In this document: positions 1 through 8,082 of the stretch, in pieces | How positions within the stretch are numbered: the first letter of the stretch is position 1 | How the letters are laid out: every line of letters begins with the position of its first letter | Assembly (NCBI GenBank): GCA_963922875.1 | Contig: CAWUJH010000005.1 | Coordinates: 248,001 to 312,000, forward strand | Origin: Ketobacter sp963922875 | GTDB taxonomy: Bacteria; Pseudomonadota; Gammaproteobacteria; Pseudomonadales; Ketobacteraceae | Length of the DNA: 64,000 bases | Direction: 5' to 3' | Position numbers and translations under genes: made by a program | Notes under the pieces: generated by a model | What the model was told of the DNA's origin: nothing | What the model saw: only the letters and a program-made list of their open reading frames with translations | Database searches by the model: none

Positions 1-434
1 GCGTGGCGGCTCCGGCCGTGGATCAAACCAGTTTGCCCCGCGTGCTGGTAGTGGACGATAACGAGGTTAACCGCCGGGTTGCCTGTGGGTATCTGCGGAA
101 GTTGGGGTTTAGTTGTGATATTGCTGAGGATGGCTTACAAGCTTTGGAAGCCATCAAGGTCACTGATTACCATGCTATTTTTATGGACTGCCAAATGCCC
201 GTAATGGATGGTTATCAGGCAACTCAGGCGATCCGTCAGTATTTAGGGGAGAAACCGTTGCCTATTATTGCCATTACCGCCAACGCGATGCTTGGGGATC
301 GTGAAAAGTGCCTGGACGCGGGAATGGACGACTATATTGCCAAACCTTTGAAAATGGATACTCTTCAGCAGGTGGTGTCGCACTGGTTGCCTCAGATTAC
401 GTCACTTAATTCCTACCAACAGCCCAAGGCTTAG
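1..434 (+). CDS. Response-regulator receiver domain, C-terminal end of a larger protein (5' partial)
   Basis: This is the 3' end of a gene that begins before the window. About 140 residues are visible and they form one REC domain. The acidic pair is in VVDDN, the phospho-acceptor Asp is in MDCQMP, and the conserved Thr and Lys are in ITANAM and AKPL. The reading frame is open back to base 1 and no ribosome site precedes the first GTG. A hybrid sensor kinase of the BarA/TorS kind, with the receiver at its C terminus, is therefore the best guess. A stand-alone regulator is less likely because no output domain follows. The link to the following his genes is unclear; 62 bases separate them. Confidence 0.8.
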   Translation, partial: VAAPAVDQTSLPRVLVVDDNEVNRRVACGYLRKLGFSCDIAEDGLQALEAIKVTDYHAIFMDCQMPVMDGYQATQAIRQYLGEKPLPIIAITANAMLGDREKCLDAGMDDYIAKPLKMDTLQQVVSHWLPQITSLNSYQQPKA

Positions 435-454
435 GATTTTTGGCCCCTTCACGT

Positions 455-460
455 TATAAT
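455..460 (+). promoter_or_regulatory. Candidate -10 box upstream of hisB
   Basis: A perfect TATAAT lies in the short gap between the receiver-domain gene and hisB, about 37 bases before the hisB start. No good -35 box sits 16-18 bases upstream, so this is only a candidate sigma-70 promoter for the his genes. Confidence 0.3.
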
Positions 461-496
461 CCTGTGAGTTGAAGTCCCATTATTCTCGGAGCGCAC

Positions 497-1090
497 ATGT
501 CACAACGAATAGCCAGCGTAGAACGTAATACGTTGGAGACCCAAATCACGGTAACCGTCAATCTGGATGGAACTGGAAAGTGCCAATTAGACACGGGTTT
601 GCCCTTTCTGGAGCATATGTTGGATCAGGTGGCTCGCCATGGTCTTATTGATATAACTATCGTTGCTAAAGGCGATTTACATATTGATGCGCACCACACC
701 GTAGAAGATACCGGAATTACTCTCGGTCAGGCGCTCGCTAAGGCCTGGGGTGACAAAAGAGGCCTGCGTCGTTATGGCCACGCCTACGTGCCTTTGGATG
801 AAGCTTTGTCCCGTGTGGTGCTGGATCTCTCAGGCCGACCAGGTCTGGAAATGAACGTGCCCTTTACTCGGGGCATGATTGGTGGCTTTGATGTGGACCT
901 GTTTCATGAATTTTTTCAGGGTTTGGTCAATCACAGTTTAATGACACTGCATATTGATAACCTCAAAGGCAGCAATGCCCACCATCAGGCGGAAACGGTG
1001 TTTAAAGCCTTTGGTCGCGCATTGCGTATGGCTATGGAGTTAGATGATCGCATGGCGGGCACTATGCCTTCTACCAAGGGCGTTCTTTAG
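497..1090 (+). CDS. hisB: Imidazoleglycerol-phosphate dehydratase
   Basis: Catalyses the sixth step of histidine synthesis, dehydrating imidazole glycerol phosphate to imidazole acetol phosphate in the cytoplasm. At 197 residues it is the monofunctional form, without the N-terminal histidinol-phosphatase domain of the E. coli enzyme. The two metal-binding repeats are visible as HHTVED (residues 66-71) and HHQAE (162-166), with EHMLDQ near residue 39. The ATG start is preceded by a GGAG-type site. It opens the cluster hisB-hisH-hisA-x-hisF; hisG, hisD, hisC and hisI are not in the window. Confidence 0.97.
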   Translation: MSQRIASVERNTLETQITVTVNLDGTGKCQLDTGLPFLEHMLDQVARHGLIDITIVAKGDLHIDAHHTVEDTGITLGQALAKAWGDKRGLRRYGHAYVPLDEALSRVVLDLSGRPGLEMNVPFTRGMIGGFDVDLFHEFFQGLVNHSLMTLHIDNLKGSNAHHQAETVFKAFGRALRMAMELDDRMAGTMPSTKGVL

Positions 1091-1179
1091 CCTCTTTCAC
1101 CCGACAAATAACCCGACAAGTAAAAAGTTAAGTAAGTTAATTTAAAGTTATTGCTAATTAAAGGTTTTGGAAATCTGTA

Positions 1180-1833
1180 ATGACCAATTCAACCGTTGCA
1201 GTGATTGACTACGGCATGGGTAATTTACACAGTGCAGCCAAAGCACTGGAGCATGTGGCACCAGGGGCGAAGGTGGTAGTCACCCATGAAGCTGAGAAAA
1301 TATTAGCCGCTGATCGCGTGGTGTTTCCTGGAGTGGGTGCTATTCGCGATTGTATGGGCGAAATTCTACGTTTGGGGCTCGATCAGGTGGTAGCAGAGGC
1401 TGCGCGAAGTAAACCTTTGCTCTGTGTCTGTGTTGGTATGCAAAGTATCATGAGCCACAGTGAGGAGAACGACGGAGTAGAGTGTCTGAATTTGTTCCCC
1501 GGAGAAGTCAAATTCTTCGGCGAGCCTTTGCACAGTCAAGACGGTACGGTTCTGAAAGTGCCTCATATGGGGTGGAATCAGGTGCACCAGGTTCGCTCCC
1601 ATCCCCTGTGGCGTGATATTCCGGACCAGGCGCGTTTTTACTTTGTGCACAGTTATTATGTGACGCCAGCTGATCCTGCATTACTCACTGGGGTAAGTGA
1701 GTACGGGGTTTCCTTCGCGGCCACCTTAGGCCGTGATAATGTGTTTGCTACCCAGTTTCACCCAGAGAAAAGCCAAAAAAATGGCCTCGCCTTATTGAAA
1801 AACTTTATGGAGTGGGATGGTTCAGGGAGTTAG
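1180..1833 (+). CDS. hisH: Imidazole glycerol phosphate synthase, glutamine amidotransferase subunit
   Basis: HisH is a class I glutamine amidotransferase. It releases ammonia from glutamine and passes it to HisF, which forms imidazole glycerol phosphate and AICAR. Its 217 residues are typical. The nucleophile is Cys84 in CVCVGMQ, and the His/Glu of the triad are H194 and E196 in FHPEKSQ. The usual text before the nucleophile is G-I-C-L-G; here the Gly is replaced by Cys82, a small departure near the oxyanion strand. It stands between hisB and hisA in the same orientation, while its partner hisF lies about 3 kb downstream. Confidence 0.96.
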   Translation: MTNSTVAVIDYGMGNLHSAAKALEHVAPGAKVVVTHEAEKILAADRVVFPGVGAIRDCMGEILRLGLDQVVAEAARSKPLLCVCVGMQSIMSHSEENDGVECLNLFPGEVKFFGEPLHSQDGTVLKVPHMGWNQVHQVRSHPLWRDIPDQARFYFVHSYYVTPADPALLTGVSEYGVSFAATLGRDNVFATQFHPEKSQKNGLALLKNFMEWDGSGS

Positions 1834-1871
1834 TTTCTTGCCATCTGCCAATAATTGAGTGATTTAAAACT

Positions 1872-2612
1872 ATGTTAATTATTCCCGCTATCGATTTAAA
1901 AGATGGAAAATGCGTACGCCTGCGGCAAGGTAAAATGGATGATGCCACGGTGTTCTCCGATGATCCATTGGCCATGGCTGATCAATGGGTTGCAGCCGGT
2001 GCCCGGCGCCTGCATTTGGTTGATCTGAATGGGGCTTTTGAAGGTAAACCGGTTAATGCTCAGGCTGTGCAGTCTATTGCCACCAAATATCCAGACTTGC
2101 CGATTCAGATCGGTGGCGGTATTCGGTCTTTGGAAACCATCCAGGCGTATCTTGATGCGGGTGTTCAATATGTCATTATCGGCACAAAGGCGGTAAAAGA
2201 GCCGGCGTTTGTCACGGCTGCCTGTAAAGCTTTCCCGGGCCATATTATTGTCGGAATCGATGCTAAAGAGGGTTGGGTAGCCACCGATGGATGGGCCGAA
2301 GTGTCCCAAGTAAAAGCGGTGGATTGTGCTCGCCAATTCGAGGACGACGGTGTTTGCGCAATCGTTTATACCGATATTAGCCGCGATGGCATGATGCAAG
2401 GCGTCAATATCGAGGCGACGGTGGCTCTTGCGCAAGCGGTGAAGATTCCGGTTATTGCCTCAGGCGGGGTCACCAATATCGATGATGTAAAGGCGCTGCT
2501 AACGGTGGCCGATCAGGGTATAGCCGGGGCCATCACCGGGCGCGCAATTTATGAAGGCAGCCTTGATTTGGCCGCTGCTCAAGCACTGGCTGATCAGGCG
2601 TTGGCAAATTGA
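1872..2612 (+). CDS. hisA: ProFAR isomerase (phosphoribosylformimino-AICAR-phosphate isomerase)
   Basis: HisA isomerises the aminoaldose ProFAR to the aminoketose PRFAR, the substrate of HisH-HisF. It is a 246-residue (beta/alpha)8 barrel. The two catalytic aspartates are in PAIDLKDG (D8) and VGIDAK (D130), and the phosphate-binding loops GGGIRS and ASGGV are present. The next gene begins 25 bases after its stop, so the two are probably co-transcribed. Confidence 0.97.
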   Translation: MLIIPAIDLKDGKCVRLRQGKMDDATVFSDDPLAMADQWVAAGARRLHLVDLNGAFEGKPVNAQAVQSIATKYPDLPIQIGGGIRSLETIQAYLDAGVQYVIIGTKAVKEPAFVTAACKAFPGHIIVGIDAKEGWVATDGWAEVSQVKAVDCARQFEDDGVCAIVYTDISRDGMMQGVNIEATVALAQAVKIPVIASGGVTNIDDVKALLTVADQGIAGAITGRAIYEGSLDLAAAQALADQALAN

Positions 2613-2637
2613 TTTAAATTGCACAGAGGGGCTAACC

Positions 2638-4866
2638 GTGCGAATCGCTGCAGCGGGTGGATGGCTGGCGTTATTAGTGTTGGCTTTTGGGCCGGTTAAT
2701 ATCTGCGTTGCTGAACTTGCGATTCCTGCGGGTGCCAAAGTAGGGCTGGTACTCAGTGGCGGTGGCGCTCGGGGCTTGGCTCACGTCGGTGTTATCCAGG
2801 TGTTGGAAGCCCAGGGCATTAAGCCGGATATCATCACCGGAACCAGTATGGGGTCCATCGTTGGCGCGCTTTATGCGTCCGGTCGATCAGCGGATTCCAT
2901 AGAACGAATTGCCAGCACCATCAACTGGACCCGGGCCTTAAAAGATTCCTCACCACGGATGCATCAGCCTTATCCCTTTCGGCAGTTAGAGGCAGGGATG
3001 ACGGCGGATCTGCGCATGTCGGTAACCGCGTCGGGGATTGCTTTTCCCCGCGGTGCCATAGAAGGACAGCATCTAGAGCAACAGTTGAATAACTTATTCT
3101 CCAGTGAAGGGGTGGGGCTCACTTTTGAACAGTTACCCATAAAGTTTGCCGCTGTGGCGGCGGACTTGGAGACGGGACAGCAAGTGGTTATGTCGCATGG
3201 TGATGTGGCCTCAGCCGTTCGCGCCAGTATGTCGATTCCGGGAGCTATTGCGCCGATAGTGCGGGATGGCAAATTGTTAGTGGACGGCGGTATTGCCAAC
3301 AACATGCCCATAAATTTGGCGCGAGAGATGGGGGCTGATTACATTATTGCCGTTGATGTGACTGCCCCATTACGCAAGCAGGATGAATTGACGTCGATAT
3401 TTGCGGTAGCGGGTCAAACCACGGCTTTTCTCGTGCGTTTAAACACGGTAGAGCAACGGGCCCATTTACGTCCGGATGAAACGCTTATCCTGCCGGAATT
3501 GAATGGCTTTAGTTCGGCGGCTTTCGATCAGAGCGCTGCAATTATTCAAGCGGGGCGTGATGCTGCGGAACAGGCTTTAGGGATCTCAGGAAATGAAATT
3601 GCCGAGTTAGAGTCCGAATTGGCAGACAATCTTGAGCCACAGCTTAATGCCCGCATTGAATTTATTCAGGTGACTAATGATAGCCCGGTGAGTGATGCTG
3701 TGGTTCGAAGTTACATTCGACAGCGCCTTGGCGAGCCATTGGATGTCGCTCGGCTACAGGAAGATATTTCACGCCTCTACGGGTTGGATTATTTTAGTGT
3801 GGTGCGTTACCGGGTAGTCAATAAGGGCAAGCAGAAGGGGCTGGATATCACCTGTATTGCTCGTGAGACCGGTAATGTGTGGTTGAAATTGGGGTTAGAG
3901 CTAGCGGATGATTTGCGTGGTAATAGCGATTTTGGCTTGTCCGCCAGTGTGCGAGCGGCTGGTTTAAACCGGCTTGGTGGTACTTTGTTTGGGCGTCTCA
4001 AGTTGGGCACCTATCCGGAATTTGAAACCCGGTTTTTACAGCCCGTTGATACTCGGCAGCACTATTTTATTGAGCCTGCCTTTCTTTATACGGCAGGAAA
4101 TTTTGATTTGTATTTGGATGATATCCAAGATGTGCCGATTGCCTCCTACCAAAAAGAGGATCTCATTTCGACGTTGTCCGTAGGTAGAACCTTGTTTGGT
4201 GAGGCTGCGGAGTTAAGGCTGGGTGTGGTGTTTCAACGTGGTCAGTTGGATTTAAACAGCGGCTTGGATTTTGCCAATGCCGGAGGCAATGATGCTGATT
4301 ACGAAGATGGTTATTATTTTATGCGTTTTGGCTGGGACACGCTGGACGACTTGGGTTTTCCTACTCAGGGTAGCCGTTGGTCTATTGCCCATGAGGAGCA
4401 TCGTACCAATCTAAATGCCGAGAATAATTTTAATCGGATGGATGGCATGTTTACTTTGGCCTTTAGCCACGCAAGAAACACACTGTTGTTAGAGGCTGAT
4501 GCAGAAATCGGAGAAGACGATTCAAATTTTGCCGATATTCCTTTCATCGGTGGTTTCTTGGAGTTATCGGGTTTACCGCCCAGAGCTAGATTTGGGCTGC
4601 ATCGCGCCTTGGTTCGAAGTGTGTTTTATCATCGTTTGAATAAGCAAGGACCGTTACCACTTGGGGTGCCGGTGTATGTGGGTATGTCATTAGAAAAAGG
4701 TAATGTCTGGTTGGAACGAGACAATATTAGCTGGACAAATGCGGTGACAGCGGGCAGCGTGTTTATTGGTGCGCGGACACCCTTGGGGCCAGCTTATTTT
4801 AGTATAGGTGCCACCAATGAAGGCGATCGCAGTGTGTCGTTATTTTTAGGGCAAAGATTTCGTTAG
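2638..4866 (+). CDS. Patatin-like phospholipase fused to an outer-membrane beta-barrel (PlpD-type, type Vd autotransporter)
   Basis: About 742 residues from a GTG start at 2638, which has an AGAGGGG site six bases upstream; an earlier in-frame ATG inside hisA has no such site. The order is: signal peptide (about 1-26), patatin domain, a POTRA-like region, and a C-terminal barrel rich in alternating aromatic strands that ends in a terminal phenylalanine-arginine. The patatin dyad is visible: SGGGARG oxyanion loop, nucleophile Ser70 in GTSMGS, and Asp217 in DGGIANN. By family knowledge (PlpD of Pseudomonas aeruginosa) the lipase is exported through its own barrel and may act on phospholipids at the surface. 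Its place between hisA and hisF is unrelated to histidine synthesis. The barrel assignment is by eye. Confidence 0.88.
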   Translation: MRIAAAGGWLALLVLAFGPVNICVAELAIPAGAKVGLVLSGGGARGLAHVGVIQVLEAQGIKPDIITGTSMGSIVGALYASGRSADSIERIASTINWTRALKDSSPRMHQPYPFRQLEAGMTADLRMSVTASGIAFPRGAIEGQHLEQQLNNLFSSEGVGLTFEQLPIKFAAVAADLETGQQVVMSHGDVASAVRASMSIPGAIAPIVRDGKLLVDGGIANNMPINLAREMGADYIIAVDVTAPLRKQDELTSIFAVAGQTTAFLVRLNTVEQRAHLRPDETLILPELNGFSSAAFDQSAAIIQAGRDAAEQALGISGNEIAELESELADNLEPQLNARIEFIQVTNDSPVSDAVVRSYIRQRLGEPLDVARLQEDISRLYGLDYFSVVRYRVVNKGKQKGLDITCIARETGNVWLKLGLELADDLRGNSDFGLSASVRAAGLNRLGGTLFGRLKLGTYPEFETRFLQPVDTRQHYFIEPAFLYTAGNFDLYLDDIQDVPIASYQKEDLISTLSVGRTLFGEAAELRLGVVFQRGQLDLNSGLDFANAGGNDADYEDGYYFMRFGWDTLDDLGFPTQGSRWSIAHEEHRTNLNAENNFNRMDGMFTLAFSHARNTLLLEADAEIGEDDSNFADIPFIGGFLELSGLPPRARFGLHRALVRSVFYHRLNKQGPLPLGVPVYVGMSLEKGNVWLERDNISWTNAVTAGSVFIGARTPLGPAYFSIGATNEGDRSVSLFLGQRFR

Positions 4867-4880
4867 AGTGAGAATGAATT

Positions 4881-5657
4881 ATGGGTTTAGCCAAGCGAAT
4901 TATTCCGTGTTTGGACGTGGATAATGGTCGAGTAGTCAAAGGGGTCCAGTTTGTGGATATTCGGGATGCCGGAGACCCTGTTGAAGTGGCGCGCCGCTAC
5001 GATGAGCAGGGTGCGGACGAAATAACCTTTCTGGATATTACGGCCAGTCATCAGGAACGAGATACCATGGTTCACACCGTGGAAAAAATGGCGAGCCAGG
5101 TGTTTATTCCGCTGACAGTGGGTGGTGGAATTCGCAAAATTTCGGATATTCGAACTTTGCTAAACGCCGGTGCCGACAAAGTCAGTATTAATACCGCCGC
5201 AGTGTTCGATCCGGATTTTGTCGGGGAAGCGGCGGCAAAGTTTGGCTCTCAATGTATTGTGGTGGCTATTGATGCGAAAAAAGTATCGGCTCCTGGTGAA
5301 CCGGAACGATGGGAGATTTTTACCCATGGTGGAAGAAAGCCCACGGGTTTGGACGCCATAGACTGGGCTCGTCGCATGGTCAGTTTGGGTGCTGGAGAAG
5401 TGTTGCTCACCAGCATGGATCGCGATGGTACCAAAAATGGGTTTGATCTGGCTTTAACTCGGTCTATTAGTGATGCCGTGTCGGTTCCGGTGATTGCGTC
5501 TGGTGGTGTTGGTAATTTGCAGCATTTGGCCGATGGCGTCACTCAGGGTAAAGCTGATGCTGTTCTGGCGGCCAGCATATTCCACTTTGGTGAATACAGT
5601 ATTCAAGAGGCAAAACAGTTTATGGTGGCTCAAGGGATTGAAATGAGATTGGATTAG
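4881..5657 (+). CDS. hisF: Imidazole glycerol phosphate synthase, cyclase subunit
   Basis: HisF condenses PRFAR with ammonia from HisH to give imidazole glycerol phosphate and AICAR. It is a 258-residue (beta/alpha)8 barrel closely related to HisA. The catalytic aspartates are D12 in PCLDVDNG and D131 in VAIDAK, and the GGGIR and ASGGVG phosphate loops are clear. It starts 14 bases after the patatin gene and is followed after 6 bases by the GNAT gene, so one transcript from hisB is likely. Confidence 0.97.
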   Translation: MGLAKRIIPCLDVDNGRVVKGVQFVDIRDAGDPVEVARRYDEQGADEITFLDITASHQERDTMVHTVEKMASQVFIPLTVGGGIRKISDIRTLLNAGADKVSINTAAVFDPDFVGEAAAKFGSQCIVVAIDAKKVSAPGEPERWEIFTHGGRKPTGLDAIDWARRMVSLGAGEVLLTSMDRDGTKNGFDLALTRSISDAVSVPVIASGGVGNLQHLADGVTQGKADAVLAASIFHFGEYSIQEAKQFMVAQGIEMRLD

Positions 5658-5663
5658 GCTGCC

Positions 5664-6101
5664 ATGAAGAGCGACGAGTTGGTCATTCTGGAAGTGCCCT
5701 TTGACAGCCACTTATTCAAGTTGGGTTGTCAGTTACGCTGTGAAGTATTTGTTCAGGAACAGGGGGTTTCTCTGGCAGAAGAGTTGGACGGCAAAGATTC
5801 CCAAGCATTGCATTGGGTTGCCCTGCAGCGGGGAAATGTAATCGGAGTTCTACGGGCGCTACTACAACACGATCAGGTTAAAATAGGTCGTTTTGCAGTG
5901 AATATTAGCCGTCGGAATCAGGGGGTAGGTACAGAGCTAATTCGTCATGTAATGGCTGAATTTAAAAATCGAGGACACGAATGTTTTTTTCTGGAAGCCC
6001 AAGTCGATCGTGTCGGATTTTACGAGAAACTGGGCTTTGTTGCTTTCGGTGAAACCTACCTGGATGCCGGCATTCTGCATCGTGCCATGAAAAATTACTA
6101 A
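5664..6101 (+). CDS. GNAT-family N-acetyltransferase
   Basis: A 145-residue single-domain acetyltransferase. The acetyl-CoA pyrophosphate loop is RRNQGVGTEL (about residues 77-86), and the N-terminal part contains CEVFVQEQGV, typical of the ElaA/YjcF-like group. The substrate cannot be read from sequence. It follows hisF by 6 bases and its stop overlaps the stop of the convergent unknown gene by 4 bases. Confidence 0.85.
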   Translation: MKSDELVILEVPFDSHLFKLGCQLRCEVFVQEQGVSLAEELDGKDSQALHWVALQRGNVIGVLRALLQHDQVKIGRFAVNISRRNQGVGTELIRHVMAEFKNRGHECFFLEAQVDRVGFYEKLGFVAFGETYLDAGILHRAMKNY

Positions 6102-7123
6102 GCCAGCAGTTTGAGGGTGGTTTCATCAAAATAAAACCGATGCAAATGGCGCCGCAATATCGTTTCTGCAATATCTTCTTTTATTAGAAGTTCAGCTAGA
6201 TCAGGCACATAGCGCAGATGTTCTGAAAAAATCATTTCTTTGGTAACTCCCATGTCCGAAATGACCGTTTGTAAGCTTTCGTCACCGTATTTATCAAAGA
6301 AGAAATTGACTCCTGCATCAATGCAGGATTGAAGATAATCGGTGTGTCTGAAGTCGAGCCAAAATTCATAGCCCAACACCAATAGTTCCTGTAAATCTAA
6401 TTCGGTAAAATAGTTTTTGAAATAGCCGACGGGCCATTCTTTTACGTCATCCCACAGCAAAATAGTGCTGTTTAGATAATTATCGCGGTATAGATCGTTA
6501 TCCAGTAAGTTTTGCACCATTTCCAAACTGGTATTAATCGTGCCTTGCAACGCCGAGCGGGACTGATCCTCAATGAGATCTCTCAGGGCTGGTGTGCGGT
6601 TACTGATTAAATTGGTGAACGCTCTCAAGCCACGAGCAACCGTAGGTGAGCTTTTTACAATTTTGTTTTCTTCCATGAGATAACTTTTAATAACTGTGAA
6701 AGCGACATCAGACAGAAATGAGCGGAAGGGTTCACTTTGGCGAAAACTATTGACGGCCTGATCCAGTAAGCTGTCTGTTTCAAAGATTTTTTCCAAAAAA
6801 TCTTCAACGATATCGTCATTGATAATGTCACCCAAAGTGTGATCATCATTGCTGGGTAATTCATAAATAATACGAGCAACTTCGCCAAACAGTTCGGGAA
6901 TGGCGCCGCCTATTTCCATTTCTATGGCATAGCGATGAGCCGTGGCCGAGACTTTCTCCCGCTGAACGGCTTGGTTTAAGCTTATGTCAGAAAGCTTCTC
7001 GTACAGATATTCCATTTCTTGTTCCAGGATTGGCTTTAAGCGTTCTGGTGTTAGATCCTGCAAAAAGAATTTAACTTGCGCGTCTAACAAGCTTTGGGCT
7101 TTTTCCTGAGGTGTTAAGGCCAT
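6098..7123 (-). CDS. Conserved hypothetical protein, predicted helical, cytoplasmic
   Basis: 341 residues that I do not recognise. It has no signal peptide, no membrane segment and no cysteine- or metal-binding cluster apart from one Cys near the C terminus. The sequence is strongly helical and acidic, with many Leu/Asp/Glu heptad-like stretches. The start ATG is followed by ALTPQEKAQ, and stretches such as WPVGYFKNY and YEFWLDFRH look conserved rather than random. It runs convergent to the GNAT gene and in the same direction as yibQ-ctpA-envC-gpmI. Those genes are upstream of it with a 61-base gap, so it may be the distal gene of that transcript. Confidence 0.75.
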   Translation of the reverse strand: MALTPQEKAQSLLDAQVKFFLQDLTPERLKPILEQEMEYLYEKLSDISLNQAVQREKVSATAHRYAIEMEIGGAIPELFGEVARIIYELPSNDDHTLGDIINDDIVEDFLEKIFETDSLLDQAVNSFRQSEPFRSFLSDVAFTVIKSYLMEENKIVKSSPTVARGLRAFTNLISNRTPALRDLIEDQSRSALQGTINTSLEMVQNLLDNDLYRDNYLNSTILLWDDVKEWPVGYFKNYFTELDLQELLVLGYEFWLDFRHTDYLQSCIDAGVNFFFDKYGDESLQTVISDMGVTKEMIFSEHLRYVPDLAELLIKEDIAETILRRHLHRFYFDETTLKLLA

Positions 7124-7184
7124 GAGTCTCTCGAATTACACAATAATATTCTATATTAACGTAAAAGCCTGGGTTCACACTATG

Positions 7185-8072
7185 CTAATCGTTGGGGGCT
7201 CGGATAAAACTCGAAAAATCGAGCCGATGACTCAAAGGTGGAGGTAAGGACACCAGCCATTGTAAATAGTTAGTAGAGTTATTCTTATTTGCATGAAGTC
7301 GGCTCTGGCCATATTGGGCTACCAATTCGGAAACGTGAGCCAGTTGAACAGAATACTGGTCGAGGTTATTCAGGGTTTTCTCCAAAAACTGCAGAGTTGC
7401 GGGATAGGGGTGGCCAATTCCAATGGCGTACCCTTGCCTTTTTGCCAGGGCTACTAACTTCTGAAATTGTGCAGTGATTGCCGCTTCAGTTTGTTGATTG
7501 TCCAGAAAGACGTCCCGTTTCAAGGTTGGAATGCCGTACAGTTGGGCGCTGGACTGGGCCACAGTTTGAGGCGTGGTTCGGCTATCGATAAAATAAACGG
7601 GATGGGTTTGGGCTTGTTGCATGACCCAGTGCATTATTCTCGGGTTATCGGTGACATTGCTGCCCATGTGGTTGTTAAAGCCTACCTTAAATGGAATGGC
7701 ATTTAACGCCTGATCTATTCGCTCGCGTGTTTCTAGTTCACTTAACCCTTTACTGATAATGCCGGTTTCATTGACTCGGTTTGGGTCACTACTTTGCATC
7801 GGCACATGAACCATTACTTCTTGCTTGAGCTGGTGAGCCTGGTGTGCAAGCTGGATACCGTAAGGAGTGAAAGGAATGATGGCAAAGGTTAAGGGTGCGG
7901 GTAATGCCAGTGCTCTTTCACCACTGGCTCGGTTGTAACCGATGTCATCCACAATAATGGCGATTTGAGGGACGGCAGGGTCTGCCGCTACCGCTGTTTG
8001 TTGCGCTGAAAGCGAGGCGCAAGCAAACAGCAGTGACCCAATACCGGTTGAGACTTTTTTGATCCAGTCCAT
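7185..8072 (-). CDS. yibQ: Divergent polysaccharide deacetylase family protein (YibQ)
   Basis: 295 residues with an N-terminal signal peptide (about 1-29), then a NodB-like fold of the divergent type. Visible are IIVDDIGYN with its paired Asp, FNNHMGSN with the metal-type His, and GIGHPYPAT. Members are usually encoded next to envC and a carboxy-terminal protease, as here. A role in peptidoglycan or surface glycan metabolism in the periplasm is inferred, but no substrate is known to me. It starts 10 bases after ctpA. Confidence 0.87.
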   Translation of the reverse strand: MDWIKKVSTGIGSLLFACASLSAQQTAVAADPAVPQIAIIVDDIGYNRASGERALALPAPLTFAIIPFTPYGIQLAHQAHQLKQEVMVHVPMQSSDPNRVNETGIISKGLSELETRERIDQALNAIPFKVGFNNHMGSNVTDNPRIMHWVMQQAQTHPVYFIDSRTTPQTVAQSSAQLYGIPTLKRDVFLDNQQTEAAITAQFQKLVALAKRQGYAIGIGHPYPATLQFLEKTLNNLDQYSVQLAHVSELVAQYGQSRLHANKNNSTNYLQWLVSLPPPLSHRLDFSSFIRAPND

Positions 8073-8082
8073 GGAGCTCTTA

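Noticed and set aside
1896..2435. A 179-codon minus-strand frame
   Set aside because: It is the antisense of hisA and shows no motif or ribosome site.
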